Assembly: GCA_020630145.1 (NCBI GenBank)
Contig: JAHDBX010000122.1
Coordinates: 1-5,969 of the forward strand
Reading direction: 5' to 3'
DNA length: 5,969 nucleotides
Source of the DNA: Gammaproteobacteria bacterium
Lineage (GTDB): Bacteria; Pseudomonadota; Gammaproteobacteria; HTCC5015
Shown here: positions 1-5,535 of the stretch, one piece after another
Numbering within the stretch: position 1 is the first letter of the stretch
How the letters are laid out: each line of letters starts with the position of its first letter
Program-made: the position numbers and the translations under genes
Notes under the pieces: generated by a model
The model's input: the letters and a program-made list of their open reading frames with translations, nothing else
What the model was told of the DNA's origin: nothing
Database searches by the model: none

Positions 1-222
1 AATCCACAGTTGCTGAAAGAGTTAGAGGAAAGCACCTCCATTTTGGAGAGAAGATTGTCTCCAGAAAATATTCCTGAAAAGTTAGATGCTGTGGTGATGG
101 ATGAAGCTACGTTCCGTTTTGCAATGAACGAAGATGCTATGGCAACGGAAAAATTATCAGAAGGTATTCGCCAGTTTGTTAAAGATCAGGTGAGCTTAGA
201 AAAGTTATTAAATAATCAATAA
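1..222 (+). CDS. tal: Transaldolase, C-terminal fragment (5' end outside window)
   Basis: Frame 1 is open from the first base and ends at TAA 220-222, giving the last 73 residues of a protein whose start lies upstream. The tail matches the C-terminus of class I transaldolases of the TalA/TalB type: a variable helix, then a segment with FRFAMNEDAMATEKLSEGIR, then a final helix ending LEKLLNNQ. In E. coli TalB the equivalent region has the pattern N-D-MA-KL-EGIR-F-D-LEK. Transaldolase moves a dihydroxyacetone unit between sedoheptulose 7-phosphate and glyceraldehyde 3-phosphate in the cytoplasm. The Schiff-base lysine belongs to the missing N-terminal part, so catalytic integrity cannot be judged. 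The following transketolase gene on the same strand supports the assignment, because both enzymes act in the non-oxidative pentose phosphate pathway. Confidence 0.9.
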   Translation, partial: NPQLLKELEESTSILERRLSPENIPEKLDAVVMDEATFRFAMNEDAMATEKLSEGIRQFVKDQVSLEKLLNNQ

Positions 223-267
223 ACTTTTGCCTTTAATCAATTAACATTAAGAGATAACAATAACCTT

Positions 268-2274
268 ATGTCACAAGCTCCTATTTCACGTCAAATTTTA
301 GCAAATGCTATTCGAATACTCTCTGCTGATGCGGTACAACAAGCGCAATCAGGCCACCCCGGAGCGCCTATGGGTATGGCAGATATTGCAGAAGTGCTCT
401 GGAATGATTTTTTAATTCATAACCCTGCTAACCCAAGTTGGCATAACCGAGATCGTTTTGTGATGTCCAATGGGCATGGTTCTATGTTGGTTTATTCGTT
501 ATTGCATTTGAGTGGTTATGATTTGACAATTGATGACCTTCGGTCATTTAGGCAGTTGCATTCTAAAACACCTGGGCATCCTGAATATGCTTATACCCCC
601 GGTGTAGAAACTACGACTGGGCCATTGGGGCAGGGTGTAGCCAATGCTGTTGGAATGGCGATTGCGGAGAAAGTACTGGCCAAACAATTCAATCGTCCTA
701 AGCACACAATTGTTGATCATAAGACTTATGTATTGATGGGGGATGGTTGTTTGATGGAGGGTATTTCTCATGAAGCATGTTCTTTAGCTGGCACATTAGG
801 CTTAAAAAACTTAATCGCCTTTTGGGATGATAATGGTATTTCCATTGATGGTGAAGTGGAAGGTTGGTTTACGGACGATACGGCTAAGCGTTTTGAATCG
901 TATGGTTGGCATGTAATTATTGATATAGATGGCCATGATTCAGCAGCGATTCACCAGGCGATAAAAGCCGCACAGGCTAGTAATAAGCCCACATTGATCT
1001 GTTGCCGGACAGTCATTGGTAAAGGTTCACCGAATAAGCAAGGTCAAGAGTCCTGCCATGGCGCTCCCCTAGGTACAGATGAAATAGCATTGGTACGTGA
1101 GCAGCTAGGCTGGCCATACCCTGCGTTTGAGATTCCTGCTGATATTAAAAAGGCATGGGATGCTAAGAACAAAGGCCAGCGGGTTGAACAGGATTGGAAT
1201 GAGCGTTTTGCTTCTTATCAACAAAGTTTTCCAGAACTTGCCGCTGAATACCTCCGTCGTATGGAAGGCCTATTACCTGATAGTTGGACGGATACAGCTG
1301 ATGCCTTTATTGAGAGCACCATTTGCAAAGCAGAAAGTTTGGCTAGTCGCAAAGCCTCATTGAATAGTTTGGAATACTATAGCAATGTATTGCCTGAACT
1401 CTTGGGTGGGTCTGCTGACTTAGCAGGTTCCAACTATACGATTACATCTCACTCTAAAGCCATCACTGTAGACGATGCTTCTGGTAATTACTTGCATTTC
1501 GGGGTGCGTGAGTTTGGTATGTCTGCGATCTTAAATGGAATAAGTCTTCACGATGGTTTCAAAACCTTTGGTGCGACCTTTCTAGTATTTTCTGATTATG
1601 CGCGCAATGCTATTCGTATGTCTGCCTTAATGAAGCTACCAGTGACTTATGTGTTTACTCACGACTCTATTGGTCTTGGCGAAGATGGCCCGACTCATCA
1701 GCCTGTTGAGCATACTAGTAGTTTACGTCTTATTCCTAACTTATCTGTTTGGCGTCCCTGTGATACATTGGAATCTGCAATTGCTTGGCGTTTAGCGATC
1801 GAATCCACCGAGCAGCCTTTTAGCTTAATTTTTTCACGTCAGAGCCTGCCATTTCAATCAAGAAGTGAACAACAAGTAGCTAATATAGCTAAAGGCGCTT
1901 ATGTGCTAGTTGACTGTGAAGCTAAACCAGACTTGATTTTAATAGCTACGGGTTCTGAAGTAGCTTTGGCTGTTGAAAGCGCACAAAAATTACAGCAAGA
2001 AGGTATAGCCGTACGTGTTGTTTCTATGCCATCGCAAGACTTCTTTGATGCGCAAACTCAGGATTATCGCGATTCCGTATTGCCTCCATCAGTGACAAAG
2101 CGTATTGCCATTGAAGCGGGAGTAACATCCTCTTGGTATCGTTATGTTGGTCTTAATGGCGCACTGGTAGGTATGGATTGTTTTGGTGAGTCAGCACCAG
2201 CTGAAGCATTATTTCCTTTATTTGGCTTTAGTGTCGACAACGTAGTTAATCAGGCTAAAGCGTTATTAAGCTAA
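268..2274 (+). CDS. tkt: Transketolase
   Basis: The 668-residue protein has the usual bacterial transketolase length (E. coli TktA about 663) and aligns with it from the N-terminus ([31 protein letters not shown]). It transfers two-carbon ketol units between sugar phosphates using thiamine diphosphate and a divalent metal. The TPP domain runs to about residue 330: His30, His70 and His104, GPLGQG at 118-123, and the TPP/metal motif GDG 158-160 with Asn189. His264 is also conserved. The pyrimidine domain follows (about 350-530) with DLAGSN 384-389, GVREFGM 412-418 containing the catalytic Glu415, and [15 protein letters not shown] 465-479 with His477. The C-terminal domain starts near 540. No key residue is missing. 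The ATG at 268 is preferred because it gives the family N-terminus. An A-rich AAGAGA at 249-254 is a weak, distant ribosome site. The 45-bp gap after tal suggests co-transcription. Confidence 0.98.
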   Translation: MSQAPISRQILANAIRILSADAVQQAQSGHPGAPMGMADIAEVLWNDFLIHNPANPSWHNRDRFVMSNGHGSMLVYSLLHLSGYDLTIDDLRSFRQLHSKTPGHPEYAYTPGVETTTGPLGQGVANAVGMAIAEKVLAKQFNRPKHTIVDHKTYVLMGDGCLMEGISHEACSLAGTLGLKNLIAFWDDNGISIDGEVEGWFTDDTAKRFESYGWHVIIDIDGHDSAAIHQAIKAAQASNKPTLICCRTVIGKGSPNKQGQESCHGAPLGTDEIALVREQLGWPYPAFEIPADIKKAWDAKNKGQRVEQDWNERFASYQQSFPELAAEYLRRMEGLLPDSWTDTADAFIESTICKAESLASRKASLNSLEYYSNVLPELLGGSADLAGSNYTITSHSKAITVDDASGNYLHFGVREFGMSAILNGISLHDGFKTFGATFLVFSDYARNAIRMSALMKLPVTYVFTHDSIGLGEDGPTHQPVEHTSSLRLIPNLSVWRPCDTLESAIAWRLAIESTEQPFSLIFSRQSLPFQSRSEQQVANIAKGAYVLVDCEAKPDLILIATGSEVALAVESAQKLQQEGIAVRVVSMPSQDFFDAQTQDYRDSVLPPSVTKRIAIEAGVTSSWYRYVGLNGALVGMDCFGESAPAEALFPLFGFSVDNVVNQAKALLS

Positions 2275-2376
2275 CAAATGCAGCGTTATAACTATTGATT
2301 TTTATCACATTAATACATGGGCTGCTTTTTTCAATCACTCATACATAAGAAATTTAAGCCGTCTAACCGTGTTATA

Positions 2377-2510
2377 TATAGTATAAATTTAATAAGAAGT
2401 GCTATCGTTACTGCTTTAAAATGTGAGTGTAGCGCTCAACAGCATGTTTACTTTTAAGCAAAAGGTTGATTTTACAAGGGCCGGCTTCAAGTAAGTATTG
2501 AAGCCGGTTA
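2377..2510 (+). other. Noncoding region with promoter-like and foldable segments (possible small RNA)
   Basis: This is most of the 243-bp gap between tkt and the convergent reductase gene. An AT-rich stretch contains -10-like hexamers TATAGT (2377-2382) and TATAAA (2382-2387), without a good -35. It is followed by an imperfect inverted repeat, TGCTTTAAAA (2412-2421) against TTTTAAGCA (2452-2460), with one bulged T. An inner TGAG/CTCA stem sits at 2424-2427 and 2435-2438. The region runs into the terminator hairpin at 2481-2507. The order of promoter-like site, structured segment and terminator could encode a small RNA of about 120 nt, or simply be a 3' untranslated region. No credible ORF was seen here. 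Confidence 0.15.
2481..2507. terminator. Perfect 10-bp hairpin between convergent tkt and reductase genes
   Basis: CCGGCTTCAA (2481-2490) and TTGAAGCCGG (2498-2507) are exact reverse complements separated by the 7-nt loop GTAAGTA. On the + strand the stem is followed by TTATTTGATATT, an imperfect U-rich tail. On the - strand it follows the reductase stop codon by 10 bp but is trailed by CCCTTG, so intrinsic termination in that direction would be weaker. The position between two convergent genes fits a shared transcription end. Confidence 0.7.
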
Positions 2511-2517
2511 TTTGATA

Positions 2518-3495
2518 TTAATAAGCGCCGCGAATATGTTGTTGTATATTTTCTTTGTATAATTTTGCTAATGCTTGATGTAGCTCCTCTGGCAGCGTGG
2601 GTAAAGCTGATATAGCGGCGTTTTCTTTTGCTTGTTTCGTTGAGCTTGCACCAGGAATAATAACGGATATTGCATCATGGTCAAGTATCCAGCGCATTGC
2701 CATTTGTGCCATACTCATGTCGGCAGGTACTAAGGGTTTTATTTTTTCAACAATTTCAACGCCCGTTGCAAAAGGAATACCAGCAAATGTTTCACCTACA
2801 TTAAAAAATTTTCCATCACGATTAAAATTACGATGGTCAGTTTCTGCGAAGGTGCTAGCTTGCGTATATTTACCTGACAGCAAACCGCTTGCAAGTGGTA
2901 AACGTACGATAATACCAACACCTTTTTCTTTAGCCTGTGGGAGTAACTCAGGTATGAGTTTCTGGCGAAAGATATTAAAAATAACTTGTATAGATAAAAT
3001 GCCTTCTTGTTTCAGACAAATAAGTGCTTCTTCAACTGTTTCAACGCTAGCCCCAAATGCTTTAATTAAACCTTCCTGTTGGAGTTGGCGCAACCAATCA
3101 AAAATATCGCCTTGCTGTAAAACCTCTGTGGGTATGCAGTGCAGCTGTAATAAATCTACACTATTCATTTGTAGTTTTTCAAGTGAAGCTTCCACTGATT
3201 TGCGTAGTGTATCGGGTGTATAGTTGTTTGGGTATACATCACCACGACCGAATTTGCTCGCTACGGTTAATGGTGTAGATGACTGCTGCATAAAGCGTCC
3301 TATTAAGGATTCACTGAGTCCATCACCATAGACGTTGGCGGTATCAAAAAAATTAACCCCGCTAGTGACAGCTTGCTCCATAATATCCATGGCTGTATTT
3401 TCATCCATAGGACCAAAGTCTCCGCCAAACTGCCAACAGCCTAAACCTACTTCGCTTATAGTGAAGCCATTTTTGCCTAATTGTCTATTTTTCAT
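2518..3495 (-). CDS. Aldo/keto reductase family oxidoreductase
   Basis: The 325-residue cytoplasmic protein is a normal-length single-domain (TIM-barrel) aldo/keto reductase. The family reduces aldehydes or ketones, or runs in reverse, with NAD(P)H. The N-terminus has VGLGCWQFGG (16-25). The signature GVNFFDTANVYGDGLSE (47-62) carries Asp51 and the catalytic acid Tyr56, Lys81 lies in VASKFG, and His119 in LLQLHC, so the D-Y-K-H tetrad is complete. The C-terminal IIPGASSTKQAKENAAI (279-295) resembles the cofactor phosphate-binding loop and helix, which suggests NADPH, although NADH cannot be excluded. The start codon is preceded by a good ribosome site, AAGAGAG, 5 nt away (3501-3507 on the + strand). 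It is a lone gene, convergent with tkt and divergent from the Tag-like gene. The substrate cannot be deduced; the nearest types are the broad aldo/keto reductases often labelled general stress or sugar dehydrogenases. Confidence 0.93.
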   Translation of the reverse strand: MKNRQLGKNGFTISEVGLGCWQFGGDFGPMDENTAMDIMEQAVTSGVNFFDTANVYGDGLSESLIGRFMQQSSTPLTVASKFGRGDVYPNNYTPDTLRKSVEASLEKLQMNSVDLLQLHCIPTEVLQQGDIFDWLRQLQQEGLIKAFGASVETVEEALICLKQEGILSIQVIFNIFRQKLIPELLPQAKEKGVGIIVRLPLASGLLSGKYTQASTFAETDHRNFNRDGKFFNVGETFAGIPFATGVEIVEKIKPLVPADMSMAQMAMRWILDHDAISVIIPGASSTKQAKENAAISALPTLPEELHQALAKLYKENIQQHIRGAY

Positions 3496-3542
3496 TCTTA
3501 CTCTCTTAGCTGAATAGTCTTTCTTTGAAATATGTCTTTAAG

Positions 3543-3572
3543 TTTATCCTAAATATTGCGTGAAAATTGCAA
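3543..3572 (-). promoter_or_regulatory. Candidate promoter of the aldo/keto reductase gene
   Basis: Read on the - strand, TTGCAA (3572-3567) is followed after 18 bp by GATAAA (3548-3543); each hexamer matches sigma-70 consensus at four of six positions. Transcription would start near 3536, giving a leader of about 40 nt. TTGCAA is its own reverse complement. The call rests only on sequence similarity. Confidence 0.3.
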
Positions 3573-3592
3573 CTTATCACTAGAATCATTTG

Positions 3593-3601
3593 TGCTAGTA
3601 T
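3593..3601 (+). promoter_or_regulatory. Candidate extended -10 element of the Tag-like gene
   Basis: TGCTAGTAT has the TGnTAnnaT form of an extended -10 box. No convincing -35 hexamer lies 16-18 bp upstream (CTTATC at 3573-3578 is poor), which such promoters tolerate. The start would be near 3608 with a leader of about 22 nt. It lies close to the divergent reductase promoter, so the two could interfere with each other. Confidence 0.3.
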
Positions 3602-3629
3602 CGTTTTTTTCTGATAAGTATTATGTGAT

Positions 3630-4355
3630 ATGCAAAAGTTTGCGAGTATTATAAAGGTTGCTGAAAAGCGCAAAGGCGGGCCAGCCAAGTTAAAAAGTAT
3701 CTTGCCGAAGGTACCTAGCCAAAAAAATATTGCTAAGCAGGGTGATGATCGCTTTTTGTCGATGATGACCAAGTGTATCAATCAAGCGGGTTTTCATTGG
3801 GGAGTAATTGAAAAAAAATGGCCCGAGTTTGAAGAGGCATTTTTTAAGTTCAATATTAATAAGCTGGCAAATATGTCGGATGAACAGTGGGAAGCATATA
3901 CAAAAGATACGCGTGTTGTACGTAATTGGCCAAAAATAAAAGCGACCAAAGAAAATGTGCACTTTATTTTAGCAGAAGCTAGAGAGCATGGCAGTTTTGC
4001 AAAGTTTATTGCTAACTGGCCCGCTGATGATCAAATTGGCCTTATGTTATATATGAAGAAGCATGGTTCACGCTTGGGGGGGAACACCAGTCAGCGTTTT
4101 TTGCGTAATATGGGTAGGGATACATTTATATTGTATAGTGATGTGGTGATTGCTTTGCAAAATGCGGGAGCGGATATTCACGATAACCCGACTAGCAAAA
4201 AAGATTTAACGGTAGTTCAACAGGCCTTTAATACATGGCACAACGAGACGGGTATGCCCTATGCGCATTTGAGTAAAATTGCGGCTTATTCAGCAGGTAC
4301 AAACCATGCAACAGAAGAAATTAAGGGGTATATGGCAATGCCTCAAGATGAATAA
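3630..4355 (+). CDS. Tag-like DNA-3-methyladenine glycosylase I family protein (active site altered)
   Basis: The 241-residue protein resembles the Tag family of helix-hairpin-helix base-excision glycosylases, which remove 3-methyladenine from DNA. Similarity covers the segment from DDRFLSMM (39-46) through INQAGFHWGVIEKKWPEFEE (50-69), FNINKLANMSDE (74-85), and DTRVVRNWPKIKATKENV (93-110), matching the Tag stretch with DAGIIRHRGKIQAIIGNAR. By my alignment Trp57 equals E. coli Trp46 of the base pocket, but Cys49 stands where Tag has Glu38. The Cys and His zinc ligands of Tag are not apparent; Cys49 is the only cysteine. The C-terminal half (from about 135) is hard to align but includes GSRLGGNTSQRFLRNMGRDT, a plausible counterpart of the Tag region that ends with zinc ligands. 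The N-terminus (1-35) is basic. ATG 3630 is the first usable start; its ribosome site is weak. I am fairly sure of the fold family and unsure of the activity. Confidence 0.75.
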   Translation: MQKFASIIKVAEKRKGGPAKLKSILPKVPSQKNIAKQGDDRFLSMMTKCINQAGFHWGVIEKKWPEFEEAFFKFNINKLANMSDEQWEAYTKDTRVVRNWPKIKATKENVHFILAEAREHGSFAKFIANWPADDQIGLMLYMKKHGSRLGGNTSQRFLRNMGRDTFILYSDVVIALQNAGADIHDNPTSKKDLTVVQQAFNTWHNETGMPYAHLSKIAAYSAGTNHATEEIKGYMAMPQDE

Positions 4356-4358
4356 GGC

Positions 4359-4382
4359 TTTATAGCGAGCTAAAGCTATAAA
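4359..4382. terminator. AT-rich hairpin between convergent Tag-like gene and ffs
   Basis: TTTATAGC (4359-4366) and GCTATAAA (4375-4382) form an 8-bp stem with loop GAGCTAAA. The stem starts 3 bp after the stop codon of the + strand gene and lies 4 bp past the 3' end of the SRP RNA on the - strand. Neither side has a clean U tract immediately after the stem (AAGTAGG on +, GCCTTATTC on -), so terminator function is uncertain, though the placement suits a shared end. Confidence 0.4.
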
Positions 4383-4386
4383 AGTA

Positions 4387-4500
4387 GGTGGCAACCCAAA
4401 CCCGCCGACCTCCGTCACCCGCTTTACTGCTACCGTTGCTCCCTTCCGGGCCTGGCGGAGTTTACAGATCTACGTCGCGAAGAAGCTGATTCAGGTCACC
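4387..4500 (-). ncRNA. ffs: Signal recognition particle 4.5S RNA
   Basis: The - strand contains the SRP RNA hallmark: CCAGGCCCGGAAGGGAGCAA, then CGG, with the GGAA tetraloop (4447-4444), flanked by CCC/GGG and the asymmetric CAG/AGCA loops that bind the Ffh M domain. The flanks fold into a long hairpin: ACCTGAATC (4496-4488) pairs over 9 bp, including G-U pairs, with GGTTTGGGT (4402-4394). TTCGC pairs with GCGGG, CTTC pairs with GGAG, and terminal GGTG (4500-4497) pairs with CACC (4390-4387). This gives about 114 nt, the size of the E. coli molecule, without an Alu domain. With Ffh and FtsY it targets nascent membrane and secreted proteins. The ends are inferred from pairing and may be off by several nucleotides; the primary transcript probably begins near 4507. 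Confidence 0.93.
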
Positions 4501-4513
4501 ATTGACGCCGCGC

Positions 4514-4522
4514 ATGATACCA
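4514..4522 (-). promoter_or_regulatory. Candidate extended -10 promoter of ffs
   Basis: The - strand reads TGGTATCAT (4522-4514), an extended -10 (TG, one base, TATCAT with five of six consensus bases). It begins 4 bp beyond the hydrolase stop codon. The place for a -35 is occupied by an A-rich run inside the last hydrolase codons and has no good match. The predicted start near 4507 gives a short leader before the folded RNA. GCGCGGC directly after the -10 is GC-rich, resembling the discriminator of growth-controlled stable RNA promoters; that control is inference. Confidence 0.5.
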
Positions 4523-4526
4523 GAGT

Positions 4527-5351
4527 TTAGGGAATTTTTTTTAAAATCTCTGGCCAAATTTTCGACCAACAGCAGCTATGGTTAAAATTGGGGTAACTTA
4601 ATACCGTTTTGTTACCTTGTTTAAGCAGGGCTTGTCTGCTTATGTCAGCTGGAATAACCCGATCTTGCTCTGCGAGCAAATGTATTTGTTTGATATCAAG
4701 GGTTAAAGGTGGATTTTTAGCTGGATTAATAGAGCCAGATAATGCAGCGTAACCATGGTGCTTGGTCCAAGCATCGGTATCTATATTACCAGCTAGTGTG
4801 ATGACACTGCTTATATTGTCGATATTGCTCGCTAATAGCATGGCCAATGTGCCACCACCACTGTGACCGATCAGCGTGATACTGTCATACCCCGTTTGCA
4901 ACTGTTTGATTACATCCAGCATGCTATTAAGCACTGTGGCTGAATAACGGTGGCTAGTCCATAAGCTGTTGTTGCATGCAGGGTCGTTATGAAAGCCATG
5001 GTAACAAGGGCGGCCAATATAAATGCTAGCTAGCTTGTCTTGAGCCATGAGTTTTAGCATCAGAGGAGAACGGCTTGTGGGGTCAATGCTCGGAAATATG
5101 CGTTTAATCCAAGGTGTGCCATCACCTTCTAGGTATATATGCAGGCTTTTAGGGCCAGTGCTGCTTAAGTTGTTTGGGTTTGTAAAGGCCGTATTGTTGT
5201 ATACCGCATGCCTAAAACCCTTGGCATGTATAAGTTGTTTGTTGAAGTCGTATTTATTAGCAATATTATCGATACGTATAGCATGTGAAGTACAGGCGTT
5301 TGTGAGCAAAATGACACATAAGTAGCTAATTTGTTTAACAATTTTTCGCAT
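4527..5351 (-). CDS. Exported alpha/beta-hydrolase, probable lipoprotein
   Basis: The 274-residue protein begins with a signal sequence: basic MRKIVK, hydrophobic ISYLCVILL, then TNAC with Cys20. Thr at -3 makes a loose lipobox, so either a lipoprotein or a plain secreted protein is possible. The mature part looks like an alpha/beta-hydrolase. HIYLEGDGTPW (71-81) ends an early strand and probably supplies the oxyanion hole. GHSGGG (162-167) is the nucleophile elbow with Ser164, and Asp230 (LAEQDRVIP) and His258 (NFNHSCCW) complete a plausible triad. Cys116, Cys126, Cys260 and Cys261 could form disulfides in the periplasm. The substrate is unknown; an esterase or lipase-like role is the generic reading. 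ATG 5351 is chosen because it gives a complete signal peptide, although its ribosome site is poor. The gene ends just ahead of ffs on the same strand, so read-through could reach the SRP RNA. Confidence 0.85.
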   Translation of the reverse strand: MRKIVKQISYLCVILLTNACTSHAIRIDNIANKYDFNKQLIHAKGFRHAVYNNTAFTNPNNLSSTGPKSLHIYLEGDGTPWIKRIFPSIDPTSRSPLMLKLMAQDKLASIYIGRPCYHGFHNDPACNNSLWTSHRYSATVLNSMLDVIKQLQTGYDSITLIGHSGGGTLAMLLASNIDNISSVITLAGNIDTDAWTKHHGYAALSGSINPAKNPPLTLDIKQIHLLAEQDRVIPADISRQALLKQGNKTVLSYPNFNHSCCWSKIWPEILKKIP

Positions 5352-5395
5352 ATTTTAACTTGCTTGTATTAGCGTTGCCCTTATTATTACCCTTG

Positions 5396-5413
5396 GTTAT
5401 AGCCAATTATAAC
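5396..5413. repeat. Inverted repeat GTTATA-N6-TATAAC overlapping a -10 box
   Basis: GTTATA (5396-5401) and TATAAC (5408-5413) are perfect reverse complements around a 6-bp spacer, GCCAAT. The repeat covers the candidate -10 of the hydrolase gene, the position expected of an operator, but it is AT-rich and short enough to arise by chance. Confidence 0.3.
5406..5411 (-). promoter_or_regulatory. Candidate -10 box of the hydrolase gene
   Basis: The - strand carries a perfect TATAAT (5411-5406). The sequence 17 bp upstream (ACGCTT) is a poor -35, and TTGTAA lies too near (13 bp). Start of transcription would be near 5399, with a leader of about 48 nt to the ATG at 5351. Confidence 0.4.
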
Positions 5414-5457
5414 GACTTTACCTATTACAAGCGTGTTTATAGGCTGGTGGCTGAGCT

Positions 5458-5487
5458 AAAAAGGCTTATTTTCTATCCGCCTTTTTT
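5458..5487. terminator. Terminator-like hairpin upstream of dnaX
   Basis: AAAAAGGC (5458-5465) and GCCTTTTT (5479-5486) are perfect complements around a 13-nt loop, followed on the + strand by one more T (six in total). This looks like a weak, bidirectional intrinsic terminator with only three G-C pairs. It would insulate dnaX from upstream transcription on the + strand, or end antisense transcripts leaving dnaX on the - strand. Confidence 0.45.
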
Positions 5488-5497
5488 AATGTATGGC

Positions 5498-5506
5498 TGA
5501 TATACT
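5498..5506 (+). promoter_or_regulatory. Candidate extended -10 promoter of dnaX
   Basis: TGATATACT is an extended -10 element (TG, one base, TATACT with five of six consensus bases) placed 29 bp before the dnaX ATG. No good -35 lies 16-18 bp upstream, because that position falls in the terminator-like hairpin. The start would be near 5513, with a leader of about 23 nt. Confidence 0.45.
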
Positions 5507-5535
5507 TAGCACCCACATTATTACAATAAACACGC

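Noticed and set aside
1127..1363. 78-codon + strand frame inside transketolase
   Set aside because: It is an out-of-frame shadow inside a complete and well-conserved transketolase.
2280..2331. GCAGC (2280-2284) with GCTGC (2321-2325) followed by six T, as a tkt terminator
   Set aside because: A 5-bp stem with a 36-nt loop is too weak; the hairpin at 2481-2507 is a far better candidate.
2597..3223. 208-codon + strand open frame opposite the aldo/keto reductase gene
   Set aside because: It is fully antisense to a well-supported enzyme, has no recognisable domain and a serine/cysteine-rich composition typical of a shadow frame.
3506..3962. Two - strand frames of about 90 codons overlapping the start of the Tag-like gene
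   Set aside because: They lie opposite coding sequence with family similarity on the + strand, have no ribosome site worth noting, and their translations are low-complexity, rich in Phe, Ile and Leu.
4533..4545. A8 run (- strand) near the hydrolase 3' end as a programmed frameshift site
   Set aside because: It lies only a few codons before the stop, there is no downstream stimulatory structure within the coding sequence, and a shift would change just the last residues.
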